DNA of 64,000 nt from CAVSNH01 sp963729275. Its GTDB lineage: Bacteria; Actinomycetota; Acidimicrobiia; Acidimicrobiales; RAAP-2. The notes beneath the pieces were generated by a model. The model made no database searches. It was given only the letters and a program-made list of their open reading frames with translations, and was not told where the DNA came from. The first letter of the stretch is position 1. Each line of letters begins with the position of its first letter. Both the position numbers and the translations under genes were made by a program. The stretch is from assembly GCA_963729275.1 (NCBI GenBank), contig CAVSNH010000013.1, positions 434,001 to 498,000 on the forward strand, given 5' to 3'. Of this stretch, positions 32,510-40,345 are shown one piece after another.

Positions 32510-33424
32510 TTAGCTGTTGGCCTCGGCCGCCGCTTTCGCCTCGGCCGCCTTTCGGTACTCCTCGAGTTGGTCGAGCAGCGGCATCCGCTCCTGACCAACG
32601 GTCGAGTCCAGCCGGTCGGCGATGGCCTCGGGTGTCCACCGGCCATCTGCAAAGACGGCCCGCACTTCGCGTGGTTGGTTCCAGACCGCGATCTTGGAGC
32701 CCACCGCCGTGTACACCTGGCCGGTGACGTGGCGCGCCCGTTCGGACAGCAGGTAGACGACAAGAGGTGCCACGTCCTCGGGATCGCCCATCTCGGCCAG
32801 GTCCATGGGCACGTTGGCGGACATGCGGGTGCGGGCAACCGGAGCGATGGCATTGGCGGTGACGCCGTAGCGGTCGAGACCGGCCGCCGCCGAGCGAACC
32901 AACGAGACAATGCCACCCTTGGCCGCCGAGTAATTGGCCTGGGCGACGCTGCCGGCGAACGCCCCCGAAGTAAAGGCGACGAGCGACCCGCCTCCCTCCT
33001 GTTTGCGCATGACAGCCGATGCGGCCCGGAAGACCGTGAAGTGGCCCTTCAGGTGGGTCTCGACCACCGCGTCCCACTCGTCCTCGGACATGTTGAACAG
33101 CATTCGTTCGCGCAGGATGCCGGCGACGGCAACAACCCCGTCGATGCGGCCCCACCGCTCGACGCCGGCGCCGACAATGGCCTCACCGCCGGCCAACGTG
33201 GTGACGCTCTCGGCCACCGCCACTGCCTCACCACCCGAGCCGGTGATCTCGGCCACGACTGAATCGGCCACCTCGCTGGTCGGGTCCTCACCGGCCATGG
33301 ACACCCCGATGTCGGCCACGACCACCCGGGCGCCTTCGGCCGCCGAGGCCAGGGCCACGGCGCGCCCGATGCCACCACCTCCGCCGGTGACGGCCACCAC
33401 CTTGCCGTCAAGGAACGAGCCCAT
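32510..33424 (-). CDS. SDR family (3R)-hydroxyacyl-CoA/17beta-hydroxysteroid dehydrogenase-like
   Basis: 304 residues. Cofactor loop TGGGGGIGRAVALA, Asp in VVVADIGVSMAGEDP (the NAD-type acidic residue with the insertion seen in HSD17B4-like enzymes). The catalytic Ser is in VAFTSGAFAG and the Tyr/Lys in ANYSAAKGGIV. The length and the Ala/Lys/Glu-rich C-terminus fit the actinobacterial hydroxyacyl-CoA dehydrogenases of steroid side-chain oxidation. A KstR-like inverted repeat lies 153 bp upstream. The role in steroid breakdown is inferred. Confidence 0.8.
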   Translation of the reverse strand: MGSFLDGKVVAVTGGGGGIGRAVALASAAEGARVVVADIGVSMAGEDPTSEVADSVVAEITGSGGEAVAVAESVTTLAGGEAIVGAGVERWGRIDGVVAVAGILRERMLFNMSEDEWDAVVETHLKGHFTVFRAASAVMRKQEGGGSLVAFTSGAFAGSVAQANYSAAKGGIVSLVRSAAAGLDRYGVTANAIAPVARTRMSANVPMDLAEMGDPEDVAPLVVYLLSERARHVTGQVYTAVGSKIAVWNQPREVRAVFADGRWTPEAIADRLDSTVGQERMPLLDQLEEYRKAAEAKAAAEANS

Positions 33425-33576
33425 CACATGCCTTTCTGTCGAGTCGGTCGAGCCCGGGCTGCGACCCCGGACGAGTCGTTCTGCGGCCGGCGCCACCGTG
33501 TGCGGCCACGACAGGGTGCCCGCAGGTCCGACGGGAAACCGGCGCCGCCGGGCGAAGACGACGGGTTGACCACTAC

Positions 33577-33590
33577 GAGAACCTGTTCTA
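33577..33590. promoter_or_regulatory. KstR-like inverted repeat AGAAC-N2-GTTCT
   Basis: GAGAACCTGTTCTA matches the TnnAACnnGTTnnA pattern of the mycobacterial steroid repressor KstR except for the first base. It lies in the divergent region between the SDR (minus) and FadD (plus) genes, 33425-33817, a 393-bp gap that also holds an 11-T tract (33666-33676) and the palindrome array at 33692-33727. Confidence 0.5.
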
Positions 33591-33691
33591 GCGTCCCGAC
33601 CGCACCTGCGCCAACCAGGGCCGTTGTCCCCGCGCCGACCACCCCGGTCGCTCAGGGGCAGACTCTTTTTTTTTTTGAAAAGGCCGAATTT

Positions 33692-33727
33692 GTCAGGAAA
33701 ACCTGACGATCGTCAGGAAGTCCTGAC
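33692..33727. promoter_or_regulatory. Nested palindrome array upstream of fadD
   Basis: GTCAGGAAAACCTGAC (33692-33707) and GTCAGGAAGTCCTGAC (33712-33727) are two inverted repeats with centres 20 bp apart, two helical turns. Between them CCTGACGATCGTCAGG (33702-33717) is itself a perfect palindrome, so four GTCAGG half-sites alternate in orientation. The surrounding 80 bp is unusually AT-rich for this genome, as expected for a promoter. It fits cooperative binding by a TetR-family dimer pair; the FadD start is 90 bp downstream. Confidence 0.6.
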
Positions 33728-33817
33728 GAAATGGACAGGAACAAAAAACAGAACACACCCCGAGACTGACCGACCGGCACGCCGACGGCCGCCGCCGGGG
33801 ACCGAAGGGGAGAGCAC

Positions 33818-35368
33818 ATGGGTGATCTTGGATTCTGGGCGCTCGCCCACGAGGACCCGTCCCACCTAGCGCTGGTCGGGCCAGACGGCAGCGAGTACAC
33901 CGCCGCCGAGCTGTTGGGCCGGACGAACCAGGTGGTGCACGGTTTGCGCCGGCTCGGCATGGAGACCGGTGATGTGGTCGCCACTCTGCTTCCCAACGGC
34001 GTCGAGATGTTCGAGCTGTACCTGGCCGCCCTGCAGGCCGGCTGGTATCTCGTCCCCATCAACCATCACCTTGTGGGGCCGGAGATCGCCTACATCCTGA
34101 AGGACTCCGGCGCCAAGGCCTTCGTGGCCCACGAGCGATTCGCCGCCGCGGCCGAGGCGGCTACCACCGAAGCAGACCTCAACCCCGACGGGCGCCTGGC
34201 CGTCGGCAACATCCCAGGGTTCACCTCGTTCGAGGCCATGCGGGCCGTCGAGTCGACTGACGATCCAGTCGACCGGACCGTCGGCGACGTCATGAACTAC
34301 ACCTCGGGGACGACCGGCAACCCCAAAGGTGTCTACCGCCCGCTCAGCGGCCTCTCCCCCGAGGATGCCGCCCTCGGGCTCTCCGGTCTCCTCTTCTTGT
34401 TCGGCGTGCAACCCCAGGACGACAACGTCCATATCGTCGGCTCGCCGCTCTACCACACCGCCGTGATCCGCTTCGCCGGGGCCTCGATCCATCTCGGTCA
34501 CACCATCGTGGTCATGGACAAGTGGTTGCCGGAGGACATGTTGCAGCTCATCGACCGCCACCGGGTGACCACCTCGCACATGGTGCCCACCCAGTTCCAC
34601 CGGCTCCTCGCCCTGCCCGAGGAGGCGCGGAACCGCCACGACCTCTCCTCGCTTCGCCACATGATCCACGCCGCGGCTCCCTGCCCGGTCGACGTGAAGC
34701 ACAAGATGATCGGGTGGTGGGGGAACTCCATCGACGAGTACTACGCCGCCTCTGAGGGCGGGGGAACGCTGGTCACCGCCGAGGAGTGGCTGAAGAAGCC
34801 GGGGACCGTCGGCAAGCCCTGGCCCATCTCGGAGATCGCCATCTTCGACGACGCCGGAGAGCGCATCGAGGAGCCGAACGTGATCGGCACCGTGTACATG
34901 TCCATGCAGACCGGTGACTTCTCGTACCACAAGGACGAGAAGAAGACCAAGAGCAACCGCATCGGGAAGTTCTTCACGGTGGGCGACGTCGGGCTCCTCG
35001 ACGAGGATGGCTACCTCTTCCTACGCGATCGGAAGATCGACATGATCATCTCCGGCGGAGCCAACATCTACCCAGCCGAGATCGAGAACGTCATCCTCGG
35101 GCACCCGGCGGTGGGCGACGTCGCTGTCTTCGGGGTGCCCAATGAGGACTGGGGCGAGGAGGTCAAGGCGGTGGTGGAGCCGGTCGACGGCGTCGAGCCC
35201 ACGACCGAGCTCGCCGCCGACATCATCGAGTTCTGCTCGACCCGGCTGGCCAAGTTCAAGATCCCGAAGTCCATCGACTTCACTGACGACATGCCCCGCG
35301 ACCCGAACGGCAAGCTCTACAAACGCAAGCTGCGTGACCCCTACTGGGAGGGGCGACAGAAGATCTGA
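33818..35368 (+). CDS. Acyl-CoA synthetase (FadD, steroid/fatty acid type)
   Basis: 516 residues. Activates a carboxylic acid to its CoA thioester via an acyl-AMP. The P-loop is MNYTSGTTGNPKGVYRPL (about residues 159-176), EYYAASEGGGTLV is the adenine-side motif, and GYLFLRDRKIDMIISGGANI is the hinge. The catalytic Lys is in DPNGKLYKRKLRD at the C-terminus. SD AGGGGAG precedes the ATG. Context (EchA19-like hydratase, thiolase, SDRs, KstR-like sites) makes a steroid side-chain acid a plausible substrate; this is inference. Confidence 0.92.
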   Translation: MGDLGFWALAHEDPSHLALVGPDGSEYTAAELLGRTNQVVHGLRRLGMETGDVVATLLPNGVEMFELYLAALQAGWYLVPINHHLVGPEIAYILKDSGAKAFVAHERFAAAAEAATTEADLNPDGRLAVGNIPGFTSFEAMRAVESTDDPVDRTVGDVMNYTSGTTGNPKGVYRPLSGLSPEDAALGLSGLLFLFGVQPQDDNVHIVGSPLYHTAVIRFAGASIHLGHTIVVMDKWLPEDMLQLIDRHRVTTSHMVPTQFHRLLALPEEARNRHDLSSLRHMIHAAAPCPVDVKHKMIGWWGNSIDEYYAASEGGGTLVTAEEWLKKPGTVGKPWPISEIAIFDDAGERIEEPNVIGTVYMSMQTGDFSYHKDEKKTKSNRIGKFFTVGDVGLLDEDGYLFLRDRKIDMIISGGANIYPAEIENVILGHPAVGDVAVFGVPNEDWGEEVKAVVEPVDGVEPTTELAADIIEFCSTRLAKFKIPKSIDFTDDMPRDPNGKLYKRKLRDPYWEGRQKI

Positions 35369-35380
35369 CAGAAGATCTGA
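35357..35380. repeat. 12-bp tandem duplication at the fadD stop codon
   Basis: ACAGAAGATCTG occurs twice in succession; the first copy contributes the first two bases of the TGA stop. Confidence 0.85.
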
Positions 35381-35439
35381 GGTGGAACCGCCGGCCTGCT
35401 CGCTAGCCGAGCGGGCCGCTGCCCTGTGAGACTCCGGTG

Positions 35440-36411
35440 ATGCGATTCGTCGTCTACGGGGCTGGTGCCATCGGCGGCGTTCTCGGGGGCCGGCTCTTCG
35501 AGGCCGGCCACGACGTCGTCCTTCTGGCCCGGGGCGCCCATTACGACGCCCTCGAGAAGGCGGGGCTCCGTCTCGAGACACCGGAAGGTGCGGTGACGCT
35601 TCCCATCCCCGTTGCCCCGGCTCCGGGCGAGATCCGCTTTCAGGACGACGACGTCATCCTCCTCACTATGAAGAGCCAGGACACCGGTCCTGCGGTATCG
35701 GCGCTGGCCGTAGTGGCGCCACTCGACCTGCCGGTCGTCTGTGTCCAGAACGGCGTCGAAAACGAGCGGACGGCTCTCCGGCGGTTCGAGAACGTCTACG
35801 GCATCTGCGTGATGTCCCCCACCACCCATCTCGCCCCCGGTGTCGTCCAGGCCAACTCGGCACCGGTCACCGGTCTGCTGGACATCGGGAGATGGCCGGC
35901 CGGCACCGATGAGGTCACCACCTCGATCGCCGACGCCCTCCGTTCTGCCACTTATCATTCCGAGCCGCGTCCCGACATCCCCCGATGGAAGTGGGGAAAG
36001 CTGATCCTCAACCTGTTCAATGCCATCGAGGCCGTCTGCGGACCTGGCACACGAACCGGTGAGATTGCTCGCCGCATCCATGCCGAAGCGCTGACCTGCC
36101 TCGAAGTAGCGGGCATCCCCTACGTCGGCCAGGAGGAGGATGCGGCACGCCGCGCCGACATCCTGCAGCTCCGGCCGATCGCCGGGGCACGACGCGAGGG
36201 CAGCTCTTCGTGGCAGAGCCTCACCCGGTCGACGGGTGCCATCGAAACCGACTACCTCAACGGCGAGATCGTCCTGCTCGGCCGGATGTGGGGGGTACCC
36301 ACCCCGGCGAACGCGGCCATTCAGCGGTGGGCGAACGAGCTGGCGACACAGCACCTGCCACCTGGATCCGTCGACGAAGCCCAAGTCGTCGCCGAGCTCG
36401 GCTTGGACTAA
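35440..36411 (+). CDS. Ketopantoate reductase family (ApbA/PanE) oxidoreductase
   Basis: 323 residues from ATG 35440 (a GTG directly precedes it). The NADP-binding loop is VYGAGAIGGVLGGRLFEAGH. VVCVQNGVENE is the family's NG-x-N motif, and the catalytic Lys is probably in PRWKWGKLILNLFNAIEA. The C-terminal domain ends with TDYLNGEIVLLGRMWGVPTP, typical of PanE-like proteins. It could make pantoate for CoA, but many paralogues reduce other 2-keto acids. Follows fadD by 71 nt on the same strand. Confidence 0.83.
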   Translation: MRFVVYGAGAIGGVLGGRLFEAGHDVVLLARGAHYDALEKAGLRLETPEGAVTLPIPVAPAPGEIRFQDDDVILLTMKSQDTGPAVSALAVVAPLDLPVVCVQNGVENERTALRRFENVYGICVMSPTTHLAPGVVQANSAPVTGLLDIGRWPAGTDEVTTSIADALRSATYHSEPRPDIPRWKWGKLILNLFNAIEAVCGPGTRTGEIARRIHAEALTCLEVAGIPYVGQEEDAARRADILQLRPIAGARREGSSSWQSLTRSTGAIETDYLNGEIVLLGRMWGVPTPANAAIQRWANELATQHLPPGSVDEAQVVAELGLD

Positions 36412-36503
36412 ACGGCCCTCACACGAGCGCTGAAGCTGCAGCCGTCCCGTGGCCCCGTCGCCTCTCCCGCGCCCCTGTGGCCCCCGTCGCCGACGGCTCA
36501 CGG

Positions 36504-37271
36504 TCATCGATCCTCCGGGCGATCTGTCGCCGGGAGACCGGCCAGGTGCACATCAGAGGCGGCGTCGCGGCGCGCTGCCTCGGTGCGGACGAACTCGCGC
36601 AGAGCCGGGTCGGTGTCGTCGACGTTGCCCATGGCCACGGCGATGAACCGCTCGGGTGGGAGCTCGATGAAGATGCCCTCCGCCTCGGCGGTGAGGACAT
36701 CACCGTGATACATGCCGCCCCAGGCGGTGACCTTGCGGCCCTCACGTCCGACGGTCCGGGCCTCGATGCGGATGGTGGAGTGCAAAGGGGTGGGCTTTCG
36801 GTAACGGACGGTCAGCGTCCCCGTCATGGCCGGCCGACCGGCCACGATGTTGGCCGCTCCCAGGAGCTCGTCGAACGTCTCGGCGATCACGCCTCCGTGC
36901 ACACAGGTCGGTGGACCTTCGTACTGGTCGTCGAACCAAGCCTCGGCCCGAAGCTCGCGGGTGCCGCCTTCGGCGCCGTCGACGATCTCGACCCGGACCG
37001 GCGGAGCGAGGGGGCTGGCCATGCCGATGATCGGGCTGGTGGGGAAGAACTCCTGTGCTGCGCCCTCGAGATCGGGATGCCGCCGCGGCCGCCGGGGGCC
37101 GGCCACTGCCGCCAGGCGCTGGGTCGTGGCCTCGACCTCCCGCGTCGCCTCGAGCACGGCCTGGTCGGACAGCTCGGCGCTCACGGCCATGGTGATCAAC
37201 GGTCGCAGAGCCGCGGCTAGCCGCCGCCTCGGGTCCGAGTCGGGAGAGCCGGTCCGGTCGAGCTCTCTCAC
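36504..37271 (-). CDS. PaaI-type hotdog thioesterase
   Basis: 255 residues. A helical N-terminal part of about 85 residues is followed by a hotdog domain with PTCVHGGVIAETFDELLGAA, the HGG motif of PaaI/4HBT thioesterases, and TVRYRKPTPLHSTIRIEA. Likely hydrolyses an acyl-CoA. Overlaps the stop of the EchA19-like gene by 4 nt (start 37271, upstream stop 37268), so the two are co-translated. Confidence 0.85.
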   Translation of the reverse strand: MRELDRTGSPDSDPRRRLAAALRPLITMAVSAELSDQAVLEATREVEATTQRLAAVAGPRRPRRHPDLEGAAQEFFPTSPIIGMASPLAPPVRVEIVDGAEGGTRELRAEAWFDDQYEGPPTCVHGGVIAETFDELLGAANIVAGRPAMTGTLTVRYRKPTPLHSTIRIEARTVGREGRKVTAWGGMYHGDVLTAEAEGIFIELPPERFIAVAMGNVDDTDPALREFVRTEAARRDAASDVHLAGLPATDRPEDR

Positions 37272-38062
37272 CGACGTCGGTAGACGGGAGGTCGTTTTTC
37301 GGCGAAGGCCCGCTGGCCTTCCTTGGCGTCCTCGGTGGCGAAGATCGGCCAGCCGAACTCGAGCTCCATCTTGAGCGCCTCCTCCTCGGGGACGCTCTCA
37401 GTGGCCCGGACGGATGCCTTGATGGCCTCGACGGCGAGCGGGCCGTTAGCCGAGATGACCGAGGCGATCTCGACGGCGGTCTCGAGGGCCTTCCCGTCGG
37501 GGACGACACGTCCGATGAGCCCGATCTCCTTGGCCTCGGCAGCCGAAACCTCACGGGCGGTGAGAAGGAGGTCCATGGCCATGGTGAAGGGGATCTGACG
37601 ACGGAGACGCACGGTCGAGCCGCCCAGAGGGAACAGGCCCCGGCGGGCTTCGAATACCCCGAACTTGGCGCCCTCACCCGCCACTCGGATGTCGGTGGCC
37701 TGCAGGATCTCGGTTCCACCGGCCACCGCCCATCCCTCGACGGCGGCGATGAGCGGCTTCTTCAGCGCGTAATGACGGAGCAGCGCCTTCCAATGAAGCT
37801 CTGGGTCCTCGGCCATCCGCTTGGCTACGTCCTCGTTCCCCGGCCCGCTCATCGACTTGAGGTCCATCCCGGCGCAGAAGGTGCCCCCGGCTCCGGTCAG
37901 GATGGCGCAGCGGATGTCGTCATTGCTGTCGATCTCGACCCAGGCGTCGGCCATGCCCACGAGCATCGGGCCGGACAGGGAATTCTTCGCCTCGGGACGG
38001 TTCATGGTCACGATCGCCGTGGCGCCGTCACGTTCGAAGGTCAGATGCTCGGTGCTGATCAC
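37268..38062 (-). CDS. Enoyl-CoA hydratase, EchA19-like
   Basis: 264 residues. Crotonase with oxyanion segments GGTFCAGMDLKSMSG and GWAVAGGTEILQATDIRVAG. The run KFGVFEARRGLFPLGGSTVR and the ending AKEGQRAFAEKRPPVYRRR resemble mycobacterial EchA19, which hydrates steroid side-chain enoyl-CoA. The EchA19-like Glu is in FEARRGL; this subgroup departs from the two-Glu arrangement of common hydratases. Together with the thiolase 116 nt upstream it forms part of a beta-oxidation set. Confidence 0.87.
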   Translation of the reverse strand: MISTEHLTFERDGATAIVTMNRPEAKNSLSGPMLVGMADAWVEIDSNDDIRCAILTGAGGTFCAGMDLKSMSGPGNEDVAKRMAEDPELHWKALLRHYALKKPLIAAVEGWAVAGGTEILQATDIRVAGEGAKFGVFEARRGLFPLGGSTVRLRRQIPFTMAMDLLLTAREVSAAEAKEIGLIGRVVPDGKALETAVEIASVISANGPLAVEAIKASVRATESVPEEEALKMELEFGWPIFATEDAKEGQRAFAEKRPPVYRRR

Positions 38063-38178
38063 AGTGCTCCTCCCAGACGACGTCGGCCGGTTCGGATGAC
38101 GGGCACCGGCTCAGCGCCGCCGCATCCTAGTGATCACCCGCCGGCCCCCTTATCTGGGCACCGACAGGGAAGCCGAGA

Positions 38179-39339
38179 TCAGATCCGCTCGATGATGGTC
38201 CCCGTCGCCAGAGCCCCCCCGCAGCACATGGAGATGAGAGCGAGAGTCGAATCCGACCGCTCGAGCTCGTGGAGGGCGGTGGTGATGAGACGGGCCCCGG
38301 TCGATCCGACCGGATGTCCGAGGGCGATGGCGCCGCCGTTCACGTTGACCTTGTCCCAGTCGACTTCGTGGACCCGTCCCCAGGAGACGACGACCGAGGC
38401 GAAGGCCTCGTTGACCTCGAACAGGTCGATGTCGGCGATGGTCATGCCCGCCTTCTTGAGCACATCGGCGGTGGCGGCGATGGGCCCGTCGAGGTGGTAG
38501 TAGGGATCGGAGCCCACGAGCGTCTGGGCCACGATGCGGGCCCGGGGCCGCATACCCGTCTCCTGTGCCCGCTCGTTGGAGAGCCACAGCACGGCGGCGG
38601 CGCCGTCCGAGATCTGCGAGCTGTTACCGGCGGTGTGGATGCCGTCGGGCTGGACCGGCTTGAGCCCGGCCAGGCCCTCTCGCGTCGTCTCCCGTGGGCC
38701 CTGGTCCTTCGTGATCCGCATTCGCTCGCCCGTCGGGCCCTCAGGGCCGACGACCGGCGCCTCGAGAGCCACGATCTCGCGGTCGAAGCGGCCTTCGGCC
38801 ACCGCCCGCGCCGCCTTGCGCTGTGACTCGAAGCCGAGCCAGTCGACGTCGTCACGACTGATCCCGTACTTCTCGGCGATGCGCTCGGCTGCGCCGAACT
38901 GGTCGGGCATGTCCAACGGGAACGAGTCGGGTCGCGAGCGACCGGGTCCGTTGAAGACGTTGGCACCGAGGCCGACCCGGCTCATGGCCTCGACGCCGCA
39001 GCCGATCCCGGAATCGATGGCCCCGGCAGAGATGAGGTTGGCCACGAAGTGATTGGCCTGCTGGGCCGAACCGCATTGACAGTCGACGGTGGTGGCTGCC
39101 ACCTCGTAGGGCAGGCCCTGGTTCAGCCAGGCCGTACGGGTGATGTTGGAGCCTTGCTCGCCGGCCTGGGTGACGCACCCGCCCACGATTTGGCCTACCT
39201 CGCCCGGATCGATGCCGGCCCGCTTGACCAGCTCGACCTGGGCGCTGCCGAGGAGCTCGGCCGCATGGAAGCCGGACATCCAGCCGTTGCGCTTGCCGAT
39301 CGGCGTCCGCACTGCCTCGACGATGACGGGTTCGGCCAT
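38179..39339 (-). CDS. Acetyl-CoA acyltransferase (thiolase), FadA5/FadA6-like
   Basis: 386 residues, full length. The acyl-accepting Cys is in TVDCQCGSAQQANHFVA, the catalytic His in NVNGGAIALGHPVGSTGAR and the second Cys in ISMCCGGALATGTI. NSSQISDGAAAVLW is the usual central motif. Degradative rather than biosynthetic features (VEAVRTPIGKRNGWMSGFHA) and the neighbours point to cleavage of 3-ketoacyl-CoA from steroid or fatty acid chains. A perfect KstR-like site lies 95 bp upstream. Confidence 0.92.
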   Translation of the reverse strand: MAEPVIVEAVRTPIGKRNGWMSGFHAAELLGSAQVELVKRAGIDPGEVGQIVGGCVTQAGEQGSNITRTAWLNQGLPYEVAATTVDCQCGSAQQANHFVANLISAGAIDSGIGCGVEAMSRVGLGANVFNGPGRSRPDSFPLDMPDQFGAAERIAEKYGISRDDVDWLGFESQRKAARAVAEGRFDREIVALEAPVVGPEGPTGERMRITKDQGPRETTREGLAGLKPVQPDGIHTAGNSSQISDGAAAVLWLSNERAQETGMRPRARIVAQTLVGSDPYYHLDGPIAATADVLKKAGMTIADIDLFEVNEAFASVVVSWGRVHEVDWDKVNVNGGAIALGHPVGSTGARLITTALHELERSDSTLALISMCCGGALATGTIIERI

Positions 39340-39433
39340 GGTGGTCCCCCTTGGAGAGAACGATCGGTCCAGCGCGCCGAATGCGGATCGGACCGCGCCA
39401 CGCCCTTTGCCGGCGGGGCGTGCCCGACCAGTA

Positions 39434-39447
39434 TAGAACTGGTTCTA
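39434..39447. promoter_or_regulatory. KstR-like operator TAGAACTGGTTCTA
   Basis: Six-base arms TAGAAC/GTTCTA with a 2-bp centre, exactly the TnnAACnnGTTnnA consensus of KstR. It is in the divergent region between the thiolase (minus) and SDR (plus) genes and overlaps a local AT-rich stretch likely to hold the -10 elements. Confidence 0.6.
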
Positions 39448-39521
39448 ATAACTCCCGCATCCGCCACCGTGCGTATCATCGCCCGGGCGTCAGCAGAGCG
39501 ACACGACCGATCGGAGGACAC

Positions 39522-40313
39522 ATGGCCATCGACTTCACGGGTCAGCGGGTGCTCGTGACCGGCGCGTCGTCGGGCATCGGCGCAGGCCTGGCCGAGGAGT
39601 TCGCCCGGCGCGGAGCGGTGGTCGGCATCTGTGCCCGACGCCAGGATCGGCTGAGTGCAGTGCTCGAGCGGCTGCGCACCCACTCACCGGAGTCGCGACA
39701 GTGGGTGGTCGACCTCTCCCGGCCCGAAGAAGTCGATCGTCTCGCCGCAGACGCCGTGGCTGAACTCGGCCGGGTCGACGTGCTGGTCAACAACGCCGGC
39801 ATCCCCAAGCGCCGTCACGTGAGCCGGCTCGATCCACAAACTGTGGCCGAGGTCATGAACATCAACTACCTGAGCCCGGTCCGGCTGACCCTGGCCCTTC
39901 TCCCTCAGATGCTCGAACGCGGTAGGGGGCAGATCGTCAACGTCTCCTCGGTGGCCGCCACCTTGAGCTCTCCCGGGGAGGCCGCCTACGACGGCTCAAA
40001 GGCCGCCCTCACCGCCTTCAGCGAGGCCATGGCCGTCGACCTGTGGCAGACCGGGGTGCGGGTGCTCGTGGTCTACCCCGGCTTGGTGGACACCGAACTG
40101 TTCTCGCTGCCCGACAACGACCCGGTCATTGCGGCCGTCGAGGCGGTGCCGGTGGCCGAGCTCGTCGATGGCGTGTTCGATGCCCTCGACCGGGACGCCC
40201 GTCAGGTCTATGTCCCCGGCTACTTCGCTGGGCTGGCCTCGGGCAAGGCCAAGGACGTGGATGGCTTCTTGACCGGCATGGCCGACTACGTCGCCCAACA
40301 AACTGGTGATTGA
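39522..40313 (+). CDS. SDR family oxidoreductase
   Basis: 263 residues from ATG 39522 with SD GGAGG. TGASSGIGAGLAEEFARRG binds NADP (Arg in ARRQDRL), NNAGIPKRRH is the structural motif, and the catalytic Ser/Tyr/Lys are in NVSSVAATLSSPGEAAYDGS and the Lys after it (GSKAAL). The sequence resembles DltE/YqjQ-like SDRs. Shares the divergent KstR-like operator with the thiolase. The substrate is unknown. Confidence 0.87.
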   Translation: MAIDFTGQRVLVTGASSGIGAGLAEEFARRGAVVGICARRQDRLSAVLERLRTHSPESRQWVVDLSRPEEVDRLAADAVAELGRVDVLVNNAGIPKRRHVSRLDPQTVAEVMNINYLSPVRLTLALLPQMLERGRGQIVNVSSVAATLSSPGEAAYDGSKAALTAFSEAMAVDLWQTGVRVLVVYPGLVDTELFSLPDNDPVIAAVEAVPVAELVDGVFDALDRDARQVYVPGYFAGLASGKAKDVDGFLTGMADYVAQQTGD

Positions 40314-40345
40314 GGACGGCGTCATCCAACCAACCCGGATACGAC

